DNA from: Albidovulum litorale
Lineage (GTDB): Bacteria; Pseudomonadota; Alphaproteobacteria; Rhodobacterales; Rhodobacteraceae
NCBI RefSeq assembly: GCF_025751495.1
Contig: NZ_JAOWKZ010000002.1
Coordinates: 248,001-312,000 of the forward strand
Direction: 5' to 3'
Length of the DNA stretch: 64,000 bases
The position numbers and the translations under genes are program-made. The notes beneath the pieces are model-generated. The model did no database searches. It worked only from the letters and a program-made list of their open reading frames with translations, and had not been told where the DNA came from. Position 1 is the stretch's first letter. Each line of letters opens with the position of its first letter. Positions 31,337 through 39,469 of the stretch are shown here, piece by piece.

Positions 31337-31465
31337 TCAACACTCCGGCGAAACCGCTGCAATGTTCCCGCCCGCACAATTATTCTTGTTCCCCGCATGA
31401 CCCGTTTCGGCGCCCGCTGCGGCCAGGGTAAGGAGCACAAAGGTCATTACAACAAATTCACGCAT
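31337..31465 (-). CDS. Possible 42-residue secreted cysteine-containing micro-protein
   Basis: A short minus-strand frame encodes a clear signal-peptide-like start (MREFVVMTFVLLTLAAAGAE) and a short mature tail with two cysteines ending SPEC. It converges on the HPr-kinase/PqqD gene with 26 bases between stops. There is no good Shine-Dalgarno before the ATG, and coding bias cannot be judged at this length. It could be a small peptide linked to the neighbouring system or a chance frame. Confidence 0.35.
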   Translation of the reverse strand: MREFVVMTFVLLTLAAAGAETGHAGNKNNCAGGNIAAVSPEC

Positions 31466-31574
31466 GGCAGGTATCCGGTCGGTTCGGTCACCACCGACTA
31501 TGGATCGCCTTTCTTAAGGCATGGTTACCCCGGGGAAAATCACTCCGACGTCAGACGGTTGGCGGATCATGAGA

Positions 31575-32000
31575 TCAGATGCGCCCTGTTGCGCTCAGTT
31601 CCATCTCTGCCTTGTCCCCGGCCTTGCGTTCAGCCGCTGCCCCGGGCTTTCGCATCATCACGAAACGCCCCGCCCAGCCGGGTTGCGAGGGAAAGAACCA
31701 GCGGCCCTCGATCCGGGTCAGCGTTGCATTGGCGCGACCCGAATAGATCGGGTGGTCGTCTGCCTCAAATCCAAGATAGGTCTTGGTGAAATGCACCGAT
31801 CCTTTGGAGTGATTGCCCGTGATGACCGCATGCAGCGTACCGTCCAGTTCGGGCCGGAAGGTATTCCCCTCGGTCGTCTCGCCGTTCAGAAACCCGGTAT
31901 CTTCAATCAGGTCGGCCTCGAAAGGCACAGGTCCGGGTCCGGCGTCGTATTCGTAGCGGCCCAGCCAGCGCCCCGTCAGTGTCGTGAAGGTCCGGGCCAC
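31575..32000 (-). CDS. Hypothetical protein, beta-rich, downstream of smc
   Basis: I do not recognise a named family. The 141-residue product has alternating beta strands with conserved-looking turns (LTGRWLGRYEYD at the start, HFTKTYLGFEADD, IEGRWFFPSQPGW) reminiscent of small lipocalin-like or DUF1579-like barrels, and an Ala/Lys/Glu-rich C-terminal tail. No signal peptide or membrane span is seen, so it is probably cytosolic. It begins nine bases after the smc stop, so it is likely co-transcribed with smc, but no functional link follows. Confidence 0.7.
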   Translation of the reverse strand: MARTFTTLTGRWLGRYEYDAGPGPVPFEADLIEDTGFLNGETTEGNTFRPELDGTLHAVITGNHSKGSVHFTKTYLGFEADDHPIYSGRANATLTRIEGRWFFPSQPGWAGRFVMMRKPGAAAERKAGDKAEMELSATGRI

Positions 32001-32009
32001 CGGTCCGCC

Positions 32010-35000
32010 TCAAGCGACCAGCGCTTCGGCGCGCTTGAGATCGACGCTGACCAGCTGACTGACCCCCTGCTCCTGCATGGTCACACCAAAGAGCCGGTCC
32101 ATCCGCGCCATCGTCACCGCATGGTGGGTGATGATCAGGAATCGTGTGTCCGTGCGCCGGGTCATCTCGTCCAGAAGATCGCAGAATCGTGTGACGTTCG
32201 CGTCATCCAAGGGCGCGTCGACCTCATCCAGCACGCAGATTGGTGCGGGGTTGGCAAGAAAGACGGCAAAGATCAGGGCGAGCGCGGTCAGTGTCTGCTC
32301 ACCGCCCGACAGAAGCGACAGCGTCGCCAGTTTCTTGCCCGGTGGCTGGCACATGATCTCCAGCCCCGCCTCCAGCGGATCGTCGCTTTCGACCAGCACC
32401 AGATTGGCCTCGCCGCCGCCGAAGAGATGGGTGAAGAGCATGCGGAAATTGCTGTTGACCTGCTCGAACGCGGTCAGCAGCCGCTCGCGCCCCTCGCGGT
32501 TCAGCCCGGCAATGCCCGAACGCAGTTTCTTGATCGCCTCTTCCAGGTCGGCCTTTTCCATGACCAGATTGTCATGCTCTTCCTGCACCTCTTTCGCGTC
32601 TTCCTCGGCGCGCAGGTTCACCGCGCCCAAGGCGTCGCGCTGGCGACGCAGACGATGGACATCGTTATCCAGCGCCTCGGCAGAGGGCATCCGGTCGGGA
32701 TCGGTATCGAGGCTCTGGAGCAGCTCGCCCGGTTCCTTCTCGGTCTCCTCCCGGATGCGTTCGGCGGAATAAGCCACGGTTTCGCGGGCGGCATCGGCGC
32801 GCGCCTCGGCACGGGCGCGGGCCTCGCGCGCTTCGGACGCCGCGCGTTCTGCCTCGCGCTCGGCATCTGTGGCCTGCCGCAGCATCGTTTCAGCCTCGGC
32901 CAGTCGGTCGGCGGCGGCCCGGCGGCGGGTCTCGGCGGTGTCGATGGCGTCGGTCAGTTCCGCGCGCTTGGCGGCGATTTCGGCCGGCGCGGCGGAGGCC
33001 TCTTTCAGCTCCGCCTCAGAGGCGGTCTTGCGCTCGGCCAGTTCCGCCGACCGTTTTTCAGCCGTCTCCAGCCGGTGCTTCCAGCCCGAGATTTCCTTGG
33101 TGATCTCCTGCCGCCGCTTGGTGCGCGCCTCGCCCTCGCGGCGGATCTCGTCATGGGCCGAACGTTTGGCCATCATCGTCATCCGCGCCGCCTCGACCGT
33201 CATCTTGACGTCCTCGACCTCGGCCCGTGCGGCGTCAAGGTCGGGCAGTGCCTTGACCGCTCCCTCGGCCTCGCGCAGCTGCTTGCGGGCGGTCAGGGCC
33301 TCTTCCTCATAACGCGCCACGGCCAGCCGGGCGCTTTCCAGCTTCCCGCCCGCGATGGACCGGTCGGCCTCGGCCTTGGACAGCGCGCGCGACGCTTCAG
33401 CCATGCGCCGGTCGGCATCGCGCCGCGCCTCGCGGGCAGCGCGATCGGCCTCGGTCGTCTCGCGCAATTGCCGGACGAGCAGGTCATGCGCCTGCCGCGC
33501 GCCTTCGGCCCGCCCCGTCGCTTCCTCCAGATCGCGCTTGAGGTCGGTCAGACGGTTCAGTTGCTGAAGCCGAAGTGCCGCGGCGGTCGGTGCGTCCTCG
33601 GCACCGGCCCGGAACCCGTCCCAGCGCCAGAGATCACCCTCGACCGAGACAAGCCTTTGGCCCGGTTTCAGAAGCGGTTGCAGCCGCGCGCCATCGGTCT
33701 TGTCAACAAGGCCGATCTGGCCGATGCGGCGGGCCAGAACCTCGGGAACGGTCACGTGGTTCGAGAGCGCCGATACGCCCTCAGGCAGGGTCTGCGCCTG
33801 ACCGTAACCCGGCAGCACCGCCCAACCGGACCGCGCCTGCGCTTCGACGACGGGCGCGCGTAGATCGTCGGCCAACGCCGCGCCCAGCGCCTTTTCAAAG
33901 CCCTTCTTCACCGTCACCCGGTCGAGAAGCTGCTTGCCGGTCGCGGCCTCGCGTTCAACGAGCTTTTGCAGCGCCGCTGCCTCGGCCTTCAGAGCCCCCG
34001 CCTCGCCTTCGGCTTCGGACAGGGCCGCGCGGGCCTCGGTTTCGCGCGCCTGCGCATCGCTGCGCGCCTCGTCGGCGGCGACCAACGCGGCCTCCGCAGC
34101 CTCTGCACCATTGGTTGCCGCCGCCTGCGCTTCCTCCGCCGCCTTCAGGTCGGCCGAAGCGCGCGACAAAGCCGTCTCAGCCTCGGCCGCTGAAAGCTTG
34201 GCTTTCGCCGCCTCGGCCTCGTTCTTTTCAAGGGTCGAACGGCTGTCGGACAAAAGCCGGTGCGCCGACTGGTGGCGGGCCGAAAGCCGGGCCACATCCT
34301 CGGTCAGTTCCGAATGCGCGGTTTCGCGGTCCGACAGCACCCGCGCGGCATCCTGCGCCGCCTCCAGCGCGTCGGTCAGGCGTGCCTCGTGTCCCTCGGC
34401 CGCCTTGACGATCTGCGCCTGCTCCCAGTCCAGCCGCCCTATCGTCTCGCCCGCATCGCGGTTGAGCCCGGCCTCGCGCTCCATGTCGCGGGCAAGCTGC
34501 TCGATCCGGTTCTGCAGCGTCTCGATGGTCTGAAGCGCGCGGGCCTCCTGATCGTTCAGCGTGTCGCGCTGGACCTGCAGGCGCTGCAGCACCGCCGCCG
34601 CAATGGCCTCTTCCTCGCGCAGGGGTGGCAGGGCCTGTTCGCGTTCACCGCGCGCCTTGGCGGCGGTGCGCGCGGCGGCCTCGGCCTGCGCGGCAAGCTT
34701 GGTGCGCTCGGTCAGACCGGCCTCGGCCGCTGCCCGCGCCTCATCCGCCTCGCGCCAGCGGCGGTAAAGCAGCATGCCCTCGGCACGGCGCAGTTCATTG
34801 CCGATCTCGCGGTAGCGCGCCGCCTGCCTCGCCTGCCGGGCCAGCGTCTGCAGCTGGTTGGCCAATTGTTCGATGACATCGTCAACGCGCGCAAGGTTCT
34901 GCTCGGTCCCGTTCAGCTTCAGTTCGGCCTCGTGCCGCCGTTGGTAAAGGCCGGATATCCCCGCCGCCTCTTCCAAAATGCGGCGGCGGTTCTTCGGCTT

Positions 35001-35465
35001 TGCATTGATCAGTTCCGCGATCTGCCCCTGCCGCACCAGCGCCGGGGAATGCGATCCCGTAGAGGCATCGGCAAAGAGCATCTGCACATCCCGCGCGCGA
35101 ACCTCTTTGGTATTGGCCTTGTAGGCGGAACCGGCATCGCGCGTGATGCGCCGCACGATCTCAAGCGCGTCCTGATCGTTGAAGCCCGAGGGCGCAAGCC
35201 TTTCGGTGTTGTCGATGGTGATCGACACCTCGGCGAAGTTGCGCGCGGGCCGGGTCGCTGCCCCGGCGAAGATCACGTCCTCCATCCCGCCACCGCGCAT
35301 CGCGGTCGGGCGGTTTTCACCCATGACCCAGCGCAAGGCTTCCAGCAGGTTCGACTTGCCGCAGCCGTTCGGCCCGACGACACCCGTCAGCCCGTCATGG
35401 ATCAGAAGGTCCGTCGGATCGACGAAGCTCTTGAAGCCGTTCAGTCTGAGCCGTGTGAAACGCAA
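32010..35465 (-). CDS. smc: Chromosome segregation protein SMC
   Basis: SMC (1151 residues) is the condensin ATPase that organises and segregates the nucleoid with ScpA/ScpB. The N-terminal GFKSFVDPTDLLIHDGL and Walker A GPNGCGKSN (31-39) are followed by two long coiled-coil arms around a Gly-rich hinge (near residues 510-650, with SVEGDLWRWDGFR) and the C-terminal head with LSGGEQTLTALAL signature and Walker B VLDEVDAPLDD. I start at TTG 35465, giving MRFTRLRLNGFKSF like relatives; another in-frame TTG lies at 35501, and a strong GGAGG between the two leaves the choice open. No scpA/scpB genes are nearby. Confidence 0.97.
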   Translation of the reverse strand: MRFTRLRLNGFKSFVDPTDLLIHDGLTGVVGPNGCGKSNLLEALRWVMGENRPTAMRGGGMEDVIFAGAATRPARNFAEVSITIDNTERLAPSGFNDQDALEIVRRITRDAGSAYKANTKEVRARDVQMLFADASTGSHSPALVRQGQIAELINAKPKNRRRILEEAAGISGLYQRRHEAELKLNGTEQNLARVDDVIEQLANQLQTLARQARQAARYREIGNELRRAEGMLLYRRWREADEARAAAEAGLTERTKLAAQAEAAARTAAKARGEREQALPPLREEEAIAAAVLQRLQVQRDTLNDQEARALQTIETLQNRIEQLARDMEREAGLNRDAGETIGRLDWEQAQIVKAAEGHEARLTDALEAAQDAARVLSDRETAHSELTEDVARLSARHQSAHRLLSDSRSTLEKNEAEAAKAKLSAAEAETALSRASADLKAAEEAQAAATNGAEAAEAALVAADEARSDAQARETEARAALSEAEGEAGALKAEAAALQKLVEREAATGKQLLDRVTVKKGFEKALGAALADDLRAPVVEAQARSGWAVLPGYGQAQTLPEGVSALSNHVTVPEVLARRIGQIGLVDKTDGARLQPLLKPGQRLVSVEGDLWRWDGFRAGAEDAPTAAALRLQQLNRLTDLKRDLEEATGRAEGARQAHDLLVRQLRETTEADRAAREARRDADRRMAEASRALSKAEADRSIAGGKLESARLAVARYEEEALTARKQLREAEGAVKALPDLDAARAEVEDVKMTVEAARMTMMAKRSAHDEIRREGEARTKRRQEITKEISGWKHRLETAEKRSAELAERKTASEAELKEASAAPAEIAAKRAELTDAIDTAETRRRAAADRLAEAETMLRQATDAEREAERAASEAREARARAEARADAARETVAYSAERIREETEKEPGELLQSLDTDPDRMPSAEALDNDVHRLRRQRDALGAVNLRAEEDAKEVQEEHDNLVMEKADLEEAIKKLRSGIAGLNREGRERLLTAFEQVNSNFRMLFTHLFGGGEANLVLVESDDPLEAGLEIMCQPPGKKLATLSLLSGGEQTLTALALIFAVFLANPAPICVLDEVDAPLDDANVTRFCDLLDEMTRRTDTRFLIITHHAVTMARMDRLFGVTMQEQGVSQLVSVDLKRAEALVA

Positions 35466-35595
35466 ATGCCGAGCCTTTGATTGATTCCTCCGGGTCTGCA
35501 ATCCTTGGGCGGACGGGGCCGTGAGTCAATGCTTCAGCCCCGCATGTGGCGGTTTGAGGCTGGTTATCCACAAGATATCGGGAAGACGTCTCAAA

Positions 35596-35621
35596 GTAAG
35601 GTGGGTTAAAACCCACCTTAC
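35596..35621. repeat. Perfect 26-base palindromic element (REP-like)
   Basis: Twelve-base arms GTAAGGTGGGTT and AACCCACCTTAC flank AA. The 3' arm recurs exactly at 14218-14229, and a related GGGCGGGT/ACCCGCCC hairpin lies at 43410-43429. It lies in the 250-base smc/GFA-GNAT spacer, between divergent genes, which argues against a terminator. This looks like a dispersed extragenic palindrome. Confidence 0.65.
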
Positions 35622-35715
35622 CAAAGGCCGTAGTGTCCGGATCGACCGGGCGCGGTTCGCCCTTGACCGAGCTTGAATTTGGGCGCCAACTTTCATCGCA
35701 CGACCGGAGGGAACC

Positions 35716-36564
35716 ATGGACGGCGGAGCCGGAAGATGCCTGTGTGGAGCGGTGCGATTTGCCTTTGATGGCGCACCCAACTGGCAGATGCATTGCCACT
35801 GCGAAAGCTGCCGCCGGGCGACGGCCTCACCCTTCACGAGCTTCCTTGCGGTCAACCATGCGACCTTCCGCTGGGCGGGCACTCCCCCGGCCGCGCGAGA
35901 CTCGACGCCCGGGGTCACGCGCTATTTCTGTGCCGCCTGCGGCACACCGATGGGCTATCAAAGTCCGTCCCGCGCACATGAGATCGACCTTTACGCCGCA
36001 ACGCTGGACGACCCAACGGCCTACGCCCCAACCGGCCACGTCCACTGGAACGAACGCCTGCCATGGCTGCACCTGAACGACGGGCTGCCAGTTCATCGAA
36101 CTCCCCGACGTCTGACCGGACAAGAGGACATGGCCCCGGTCCTCGGCCTTCTCCATGCCGCCTTCGCTTACATGGAAGGTGTGATCGACCCGCCCTCATC
36201 CCTGCACCGGCTGACCGCAGACGGCATCGCCCGGCAGGCGCGCGATGGCGAGGTTTGGGTTCTGGAAGATGCAGGGCGGATCATCGCCTGCCTGTTCCTG
36301 ACGCCGGAACCGGATCACCTCTATATCGGCAAGCTGGCGGTGGAGGACGGTTTCCGTGGGCAGGGTCTGGCCCGTCAGCTTGTTGGTCATGCGGCTGACA
36401 GGGCACGGAAACTTGGGCTTCACCGCCTGACCCTGCAATCGCGTGTCGAACTGACCGGCAATCATGCCGCGTTTCAGGTGATGGGGTTCGAAAAGACCGG
36501 CGAAACGGCGCATGAAGGGTATGACCGGCCAACCAGCTTTACCTTCACAAAGGCGGTGTCCTGA
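35716..36564 (+). CDS. GFA-type zinc protein fused to a GNAT acetyltransferase
   Basis: The first 125 residues are a GFA/CENP-V domain, named for glutathione-dependent formaldehyde activation. Its zinc-binding cysteines are in CLCG (Cys8, Cys10), HCHCESC (Cys27, 29, 32) and CAAC (Cys72, Cys75), and it ends in the family-typical HVHWNERLPWLHL. After a linker, residues about 138-282 form a GNAT acetyltransferase with GKLAVEDGFRGQGLARQLV, whose RGQGLA loop (214-219) binds acetyl-CoA. The frame is continuous. The two halves are normally separate, so a substrate link can only be guessed. Four or five genes nearby do not suggest a pathway. Start 35716 has GAGGGAACC upstream. Confidence 0.82.
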   Translation: MDGGAGRCLCGAVRFAFDGAPNWQMHCHCESCRRATASPFTSFLAVNHATFRWAGTPPAARDSTPGVTRYFCAACGTPMGYQSPSRAHEIDLYAATLDDPTAYAPTGHVHWNERLPWLHLNDGLPVHRTPRRLTGQEDMAPVLGLLHAAFAYMEGVIDPPSSLHRLTADGIARQARDGEVWVLEDAGRIIACLFLTPEPDHLYIGKLAVEDGFRGQGLARQLVGHAADRARKLGLHRLTLQSRVELTGNHAAFQVMGFEKTGETAHEGYDRPTSFTFTKAVS

Positions 36565-37061
36565 TGCCGCCCCTTTCCCGGATCGTCGTGGTAGGCGCGA
36601 CCCTTGCAGTGACCAGCCCTGCTGCGGCTGCGCCTCTCGACGGCAAGAGCTACATCATCGAACTGTCGTCGCCGCAATTTAGCAGCGGCTATGGCGAATA
36701 CCTCGTGCCACCTCTGGTCAAGGCCCTGCGGAAAGAGCGGTTGCGGCAGACGACAGGGACAGAGGCCGACATCGTCGTCAATGTCCTGACAGCATCCGAT
36801 GTCGGACAATGGATGAACACGGCAGAGGGTCGTGCGTGGCTTTATTCCGTTTCGGTCACGGTCGGCGTGTCGCCCGGCACATACACGCTTCCTCACGATG
36901 GCACCCCCGCATTTGGCGTGCGGGCGGACCTCGGCACACCGAATCCTGACCGCGAGGATGAACTGTCCTGCCTGATTGGACTTGCCGCCCGCACCGCCAT
37001 CCGGAACTACCCCGCTGAAGGCGTGTTCACGACGGACGGACAGTCCTGCCTCAGGAAATAG
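36564..37061 (+). CDS. Secreted hypothetical protein
   Basis: I do not recognise the family. The 165-residue product begins with a signal peptide (VVVGATLAVTSPAAAAPLDG, cleavage after the Ala run near residue 24) and has two cysteines (in ELSCLIG and DGQSCLRK) that could form a disulfide bond in the periplasm. The mature part has mixed strands and helices. Its start overlaps the GFA-GNAT stop by one base, so the two are translated together. That pairing of a cytosolic acetyltransferase and a secreted protein is not explained. Confidence 0.75.
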   Translation: MPPLSRIVVVGATLAVTSPAAAAPLDGKSYIIELSSPQFSSGYGEYLVPPLVKALRKERLRQTTGTEADIVVNVLTASDVGQWMNTAEGRAWLYSVSVTVGVSPGTYTLPHDGTPAFGVRADLGTPNPDREDELSCLIGLAARTAIRNYPAEGVFTTDGQSCLRK

Positions 37062-37149
37062 CCCCTGCGCACGGGTTATGTGCGAAAATGAATGTTTATG
37101 TAGACTCATGACGACTTATGTCTCCGTTTGAACAGAAACAGGAGCTATC

Positions 37150-37701
37150 ATGTCTCATCCTCGCCTTCTCGGAATTGCTGGTGCCCTGCGCACCGGATCG
37201 ACCAACCGCCTGCTCGTCCGCGAAGCGGCACGGCTTTTCGGGCCCGCCGACTTCACCGAAGCCGATCTGCACCTGCCGCTCTATGACGGTGACGTCGAAG
37301 AGCGGGGAATGCCGGAAGCGGTTACGCGGCTTGCCGATCAGATCGCGGCATCCGACGCCATCGTGATCTCGACCCCGGAATACAATTCCGGTATCTCCGG
37401 CGTTCTCAAGAACGCGCTCGACTGGGTCAGCCGTACCGGCAAGCCATGGCAGGACAAACCCGTTGCGATCCTCTCTGCCGCAGCCGGGCGGTCTGGCGGG
37501 GCGCGGGCGCAGTTTGCCCTCAGGCTTGCATTGACCCCGTTCCGCCCCCGCCTGCTGAGCGGCCCGGAAGTGATGATCTCGGAATCCTACGCGGCCTTCG
37601 ACGATAATGGCCGCCTCATCGACGCGAACTCGGTCGAACTCCTGGGATCACTCATGAACGAACTGCGCGCCGAATCAGCGCCGCTGGCGGCGGCGGCCTA
37701 A
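37150..37701 (+). CDS. NADPH-dependent FMN reductase family protein
   Basis: The 183-residue flavodoxin-fold protein has the FMN-binding GIAGALRTGSTNRLL loop (about residues 8-22) and the dimer/flavin motif STPEYNSGISGVLKNALDW (near 76-94), which define the NADPH-dependent FMN/azo/quinone/chromate reductase family. It probably reduces quinones or other electrophiles with FMN; the physiological substrate is unknown. AGGAG lies six bases before the ATG. Its stop overlaps the stop of the convergent FAD oxidoreductase by three bases, so the transcripts collide. Confidence 0.88.
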   Translation: MSHPRLLGIAGALRTGSTNRLLVREAARLFGPADFTEADLHLPLYDGDVEERGMPEAVTRLADQIAASDAIVISTPEYNSGISGVLKNALDWVSRTGKPWQDKPVAILSAAAGRSGGARAQFALRLALTPFRPRLLSGPEVMISESYAAFDDNGRLIDANSVELLGSLMNELRAESAPLAAAA

Positions 37702-38738
37702 AGGTTGTCCCCGACGCGGAAACCGTCGGGGACCCGATCGCGCCCCTCCAGCACCAGATCGGCCATCACTTCGGCCACTTTCGGCGCCATGCCGAACCCG
37801 ATCTTAAACCCGCCATTGGCAATGTAATGGCCCGGACGACCGGGCCATTCGCCCAGGATCGGAGCCCGGCTTTTCGCGCGCGGCCTGATACCTGCCCAAC
37901 GCTCGATCACTTTCGCATGGCGCAGGACCGGCATGACCGCCTCGGCCCGCGCGATCACGGCGTCAAGCTGAGCGTCGGTCGTGTCCGCGCGATCGAACCC
38001 GCGCTCGGTGGTTGAACCGACGCCGACCGTCCCATCAGCATGCGGAACGATATGGATACCGTCCGCGAAGATCTGCGGCAGGTCGCGCGCGTCGAGTGCC
38101 AGCAGCGCGGATTGGCCTTTGACGCCCGTGCCAACCGGTGCCGATAGCTCACGCGACAGATCGATCAGGCCCTGATTGCCGGTGGCCCAGACAACGCGCC
38201 CGTCCTGAGGGGTGGTGTCGTGCCGGATATCCACGCCCTTCCCCTTGAGCGCGGCGGCAAGGCTTTCGATCGCGGCGCGCGGATGAAGGCGGGCGGTAAG
38301 CGTGTCGTGGACGAGATAGCCCGTCGGGGTGTCTGGGGCCCAGCGGTCCCCGTCCGCGCTGACCACGCGCCACTCGGCACGGCCCCGCCAAAGTTCTTTC
38401 GCCGATACCTCGCGCGTCCGTGCCAAAGCCAAAGCCGCATCGTCGGCCAGCGGCTGCAGCCGACCGGTTCGGCCATAACCCGAAGAAAGACCGGACACGG
38501 AATCGACTTCGGGCCAGAAGTGTTCGGCCATCATCAGGCTCTCGAACTGGAACTGCTTCTTCGAATTCCAGTTCTCCAGCGTATGCGGGGCGAGCGCGCC
38601 GACGGTTCCGCCGCTTGCCCCGGCGCCGGGCCGGTACGGATCAATCACACGCACTGTCGCGCCGCGCTTCTGGCAGGCCCAAGCGATCGAGAGGCCGAAG
38701 ATGCCCGCCCCCATCACCGTCACATCCACGATTGCCAT
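37698..38738 (-). CDS. FAD-dependent oxidoreductase, candidate stand-alone MnmC1 (cmnm5U oxidase) partner of MnmD
   Basis: The 346-residue DAO-family enzyme opens with the GxGxxG dinucleotide site (VMGAGIFGLSIAWACQKRGA) and has ASGGTVGALAPHT and a C-terminal GVGSTTERGF / HYIANGGFKIGFG block that close the FAD site. Members include glycine oxidase, D-amino acid dehydrogenase and the C-terminal half of bifunctional MnmC, which turns carboxymethylaminomethyluridine to aminomethyluridine in tRNA. Directly divergent (44 bases) is mnmD, the methyltransferase half of MnmC, so I infer this is the missing oxidase half. Glycine oxidase (ThiO-like) is the main alternative. Confidence 0.72.
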   Translation of the reverse strand: MAIVDVTVMGAGIFGLSIAWACQKRGATVRVIDPYRPGAGASGGTVGALAPHTLENWNSKKQFQFESLMMAEHFWPEVDSVSGLSSGYGRTGRLQPLADDAALALARTREVSAKELWRGRAEWRVVSADGDRWAPDTPTGYLVHDTLTARLHPRAAIESLAAALKGKGVDIRHDTTPQDGRVVWATGNQGLIDLSRELSAPVGTGVKGQSALLALDARDLPQIFADGIHIVPHADGTVGVGSTTERGFDRADTTDAQLDAVIARAEAVMPVLRHAKVIERWAGIRPRAKSRAPILGEWPGRPGHYIANGGFKIGFGMAPKVAEVMADLVLEGRDRVPDGFRVGDNL

Positions 38739-38782
38739 CGCTGCGCCCTTCGCCTAACTGCCCGCACAGAGGGGTATGGCAG

Positions 38783-39469
38783 ATGAGCCTAAAGGACCAG
38801 AGTGAGAAGGTCACATGGCGCGACGGCGGCACGCCGGTGTCGTCCCTGTTCGACGACCCCTATTTCTCGCTCGCCAACGGTCTGGCCGAAACCCGACATG
38901 TCTTTCTGGCCGGGAACGATCTGCCCAAGCGGTTCCGCGACGGGTTCCACATCGCCGAACTGGGCTTCGGCACCGGGCTGAACCTTCTGGCAACGCTGAT
39001 CGCGTGGTCTAGCGTCGGAACGGAGGGGCGGCTGTCCTATACGAGCTTCGAGGCGTTCCCGATGCCCGCCGATGACATGGCGCGGGCACTGGCCGCTTTT
39101 CCCGAACTGCTTGAAACCGCTGAGCCGCTTCTTGCCGCATGGGCGGAGGGAAAGCGTCGCTTCGCCCTCGGAACCGTCAATGTCGAGGTGATCGTGGGCG
39201 ATGCGCGTTCGACGCTGCCAACATGGCAGGGCAAGGCCGATGCATGGTTCCTCGACGGTTTCTCACCCGCCAAGAACCCCGAACTGTGGTCCGGGGACCT
39301 GATGGCAGAGGTCGCCCGCCATACGGCGCCCGAAGGCACCTTCGCCACCTATACTGCGGCGGGCTTTGTCCGCCGGGGATTGCAGGCGGCGGGGTTTCAG
39401 GTAGAGCGGGCCAAGGGTTACGGGTTCAAGCGGCACATGACTCGCGGGAAAATGGACGAGGCGCGATGA
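38783..39469 (+). CDS. mnmD: tRNA (5-methylaminomethyl-2-thiouridine) methyltransferase, MnmD
   Basis: MnmD (228 residues) methylates aminomethyluridine at tRNA position 34 to 5-methylaminomethyluridine. The SAM-binding ELGFGTGLN motif (59-67) and the DGFSPAKNPELW block near residue 160 are characteristic. It lacks the FAD half found in E. coli MnmC. Start 38783 has GAGGGG nine bases upstream; the in-frame sequence before it is not family-like. It diverges from the FAD oxidoreductase and its stop overlaps the start of an EamA exporter by four bases (ATGA). Confidence 0.92.
   Translation: MSLKDQSEKVTWRDGGTPVSSLFDDPYFSLANGLAETRHVFLAGNDLPKRFRDGFHIAELGFGTGLNLLATLIAWSSVGTEGRLSYTSFEAFPMPADDMARALAAFPELLETAEPLLAAWAEGKRRFALGTVNVEVIVGDARSTLPTWQGKADAWFLDGFSPAKNPELWSGDLMAEVARHTAPEGTFATYTAAGFVRRGLQAAGFQVERAKGYGFKRHMTRGKMDEAR

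Noticed and set aside
31521-33863. A 780-codon + strand frame over smc
   Set aside because: It is antisense to the smc coiled coil, whose biased composition keeps the opposite strand open.
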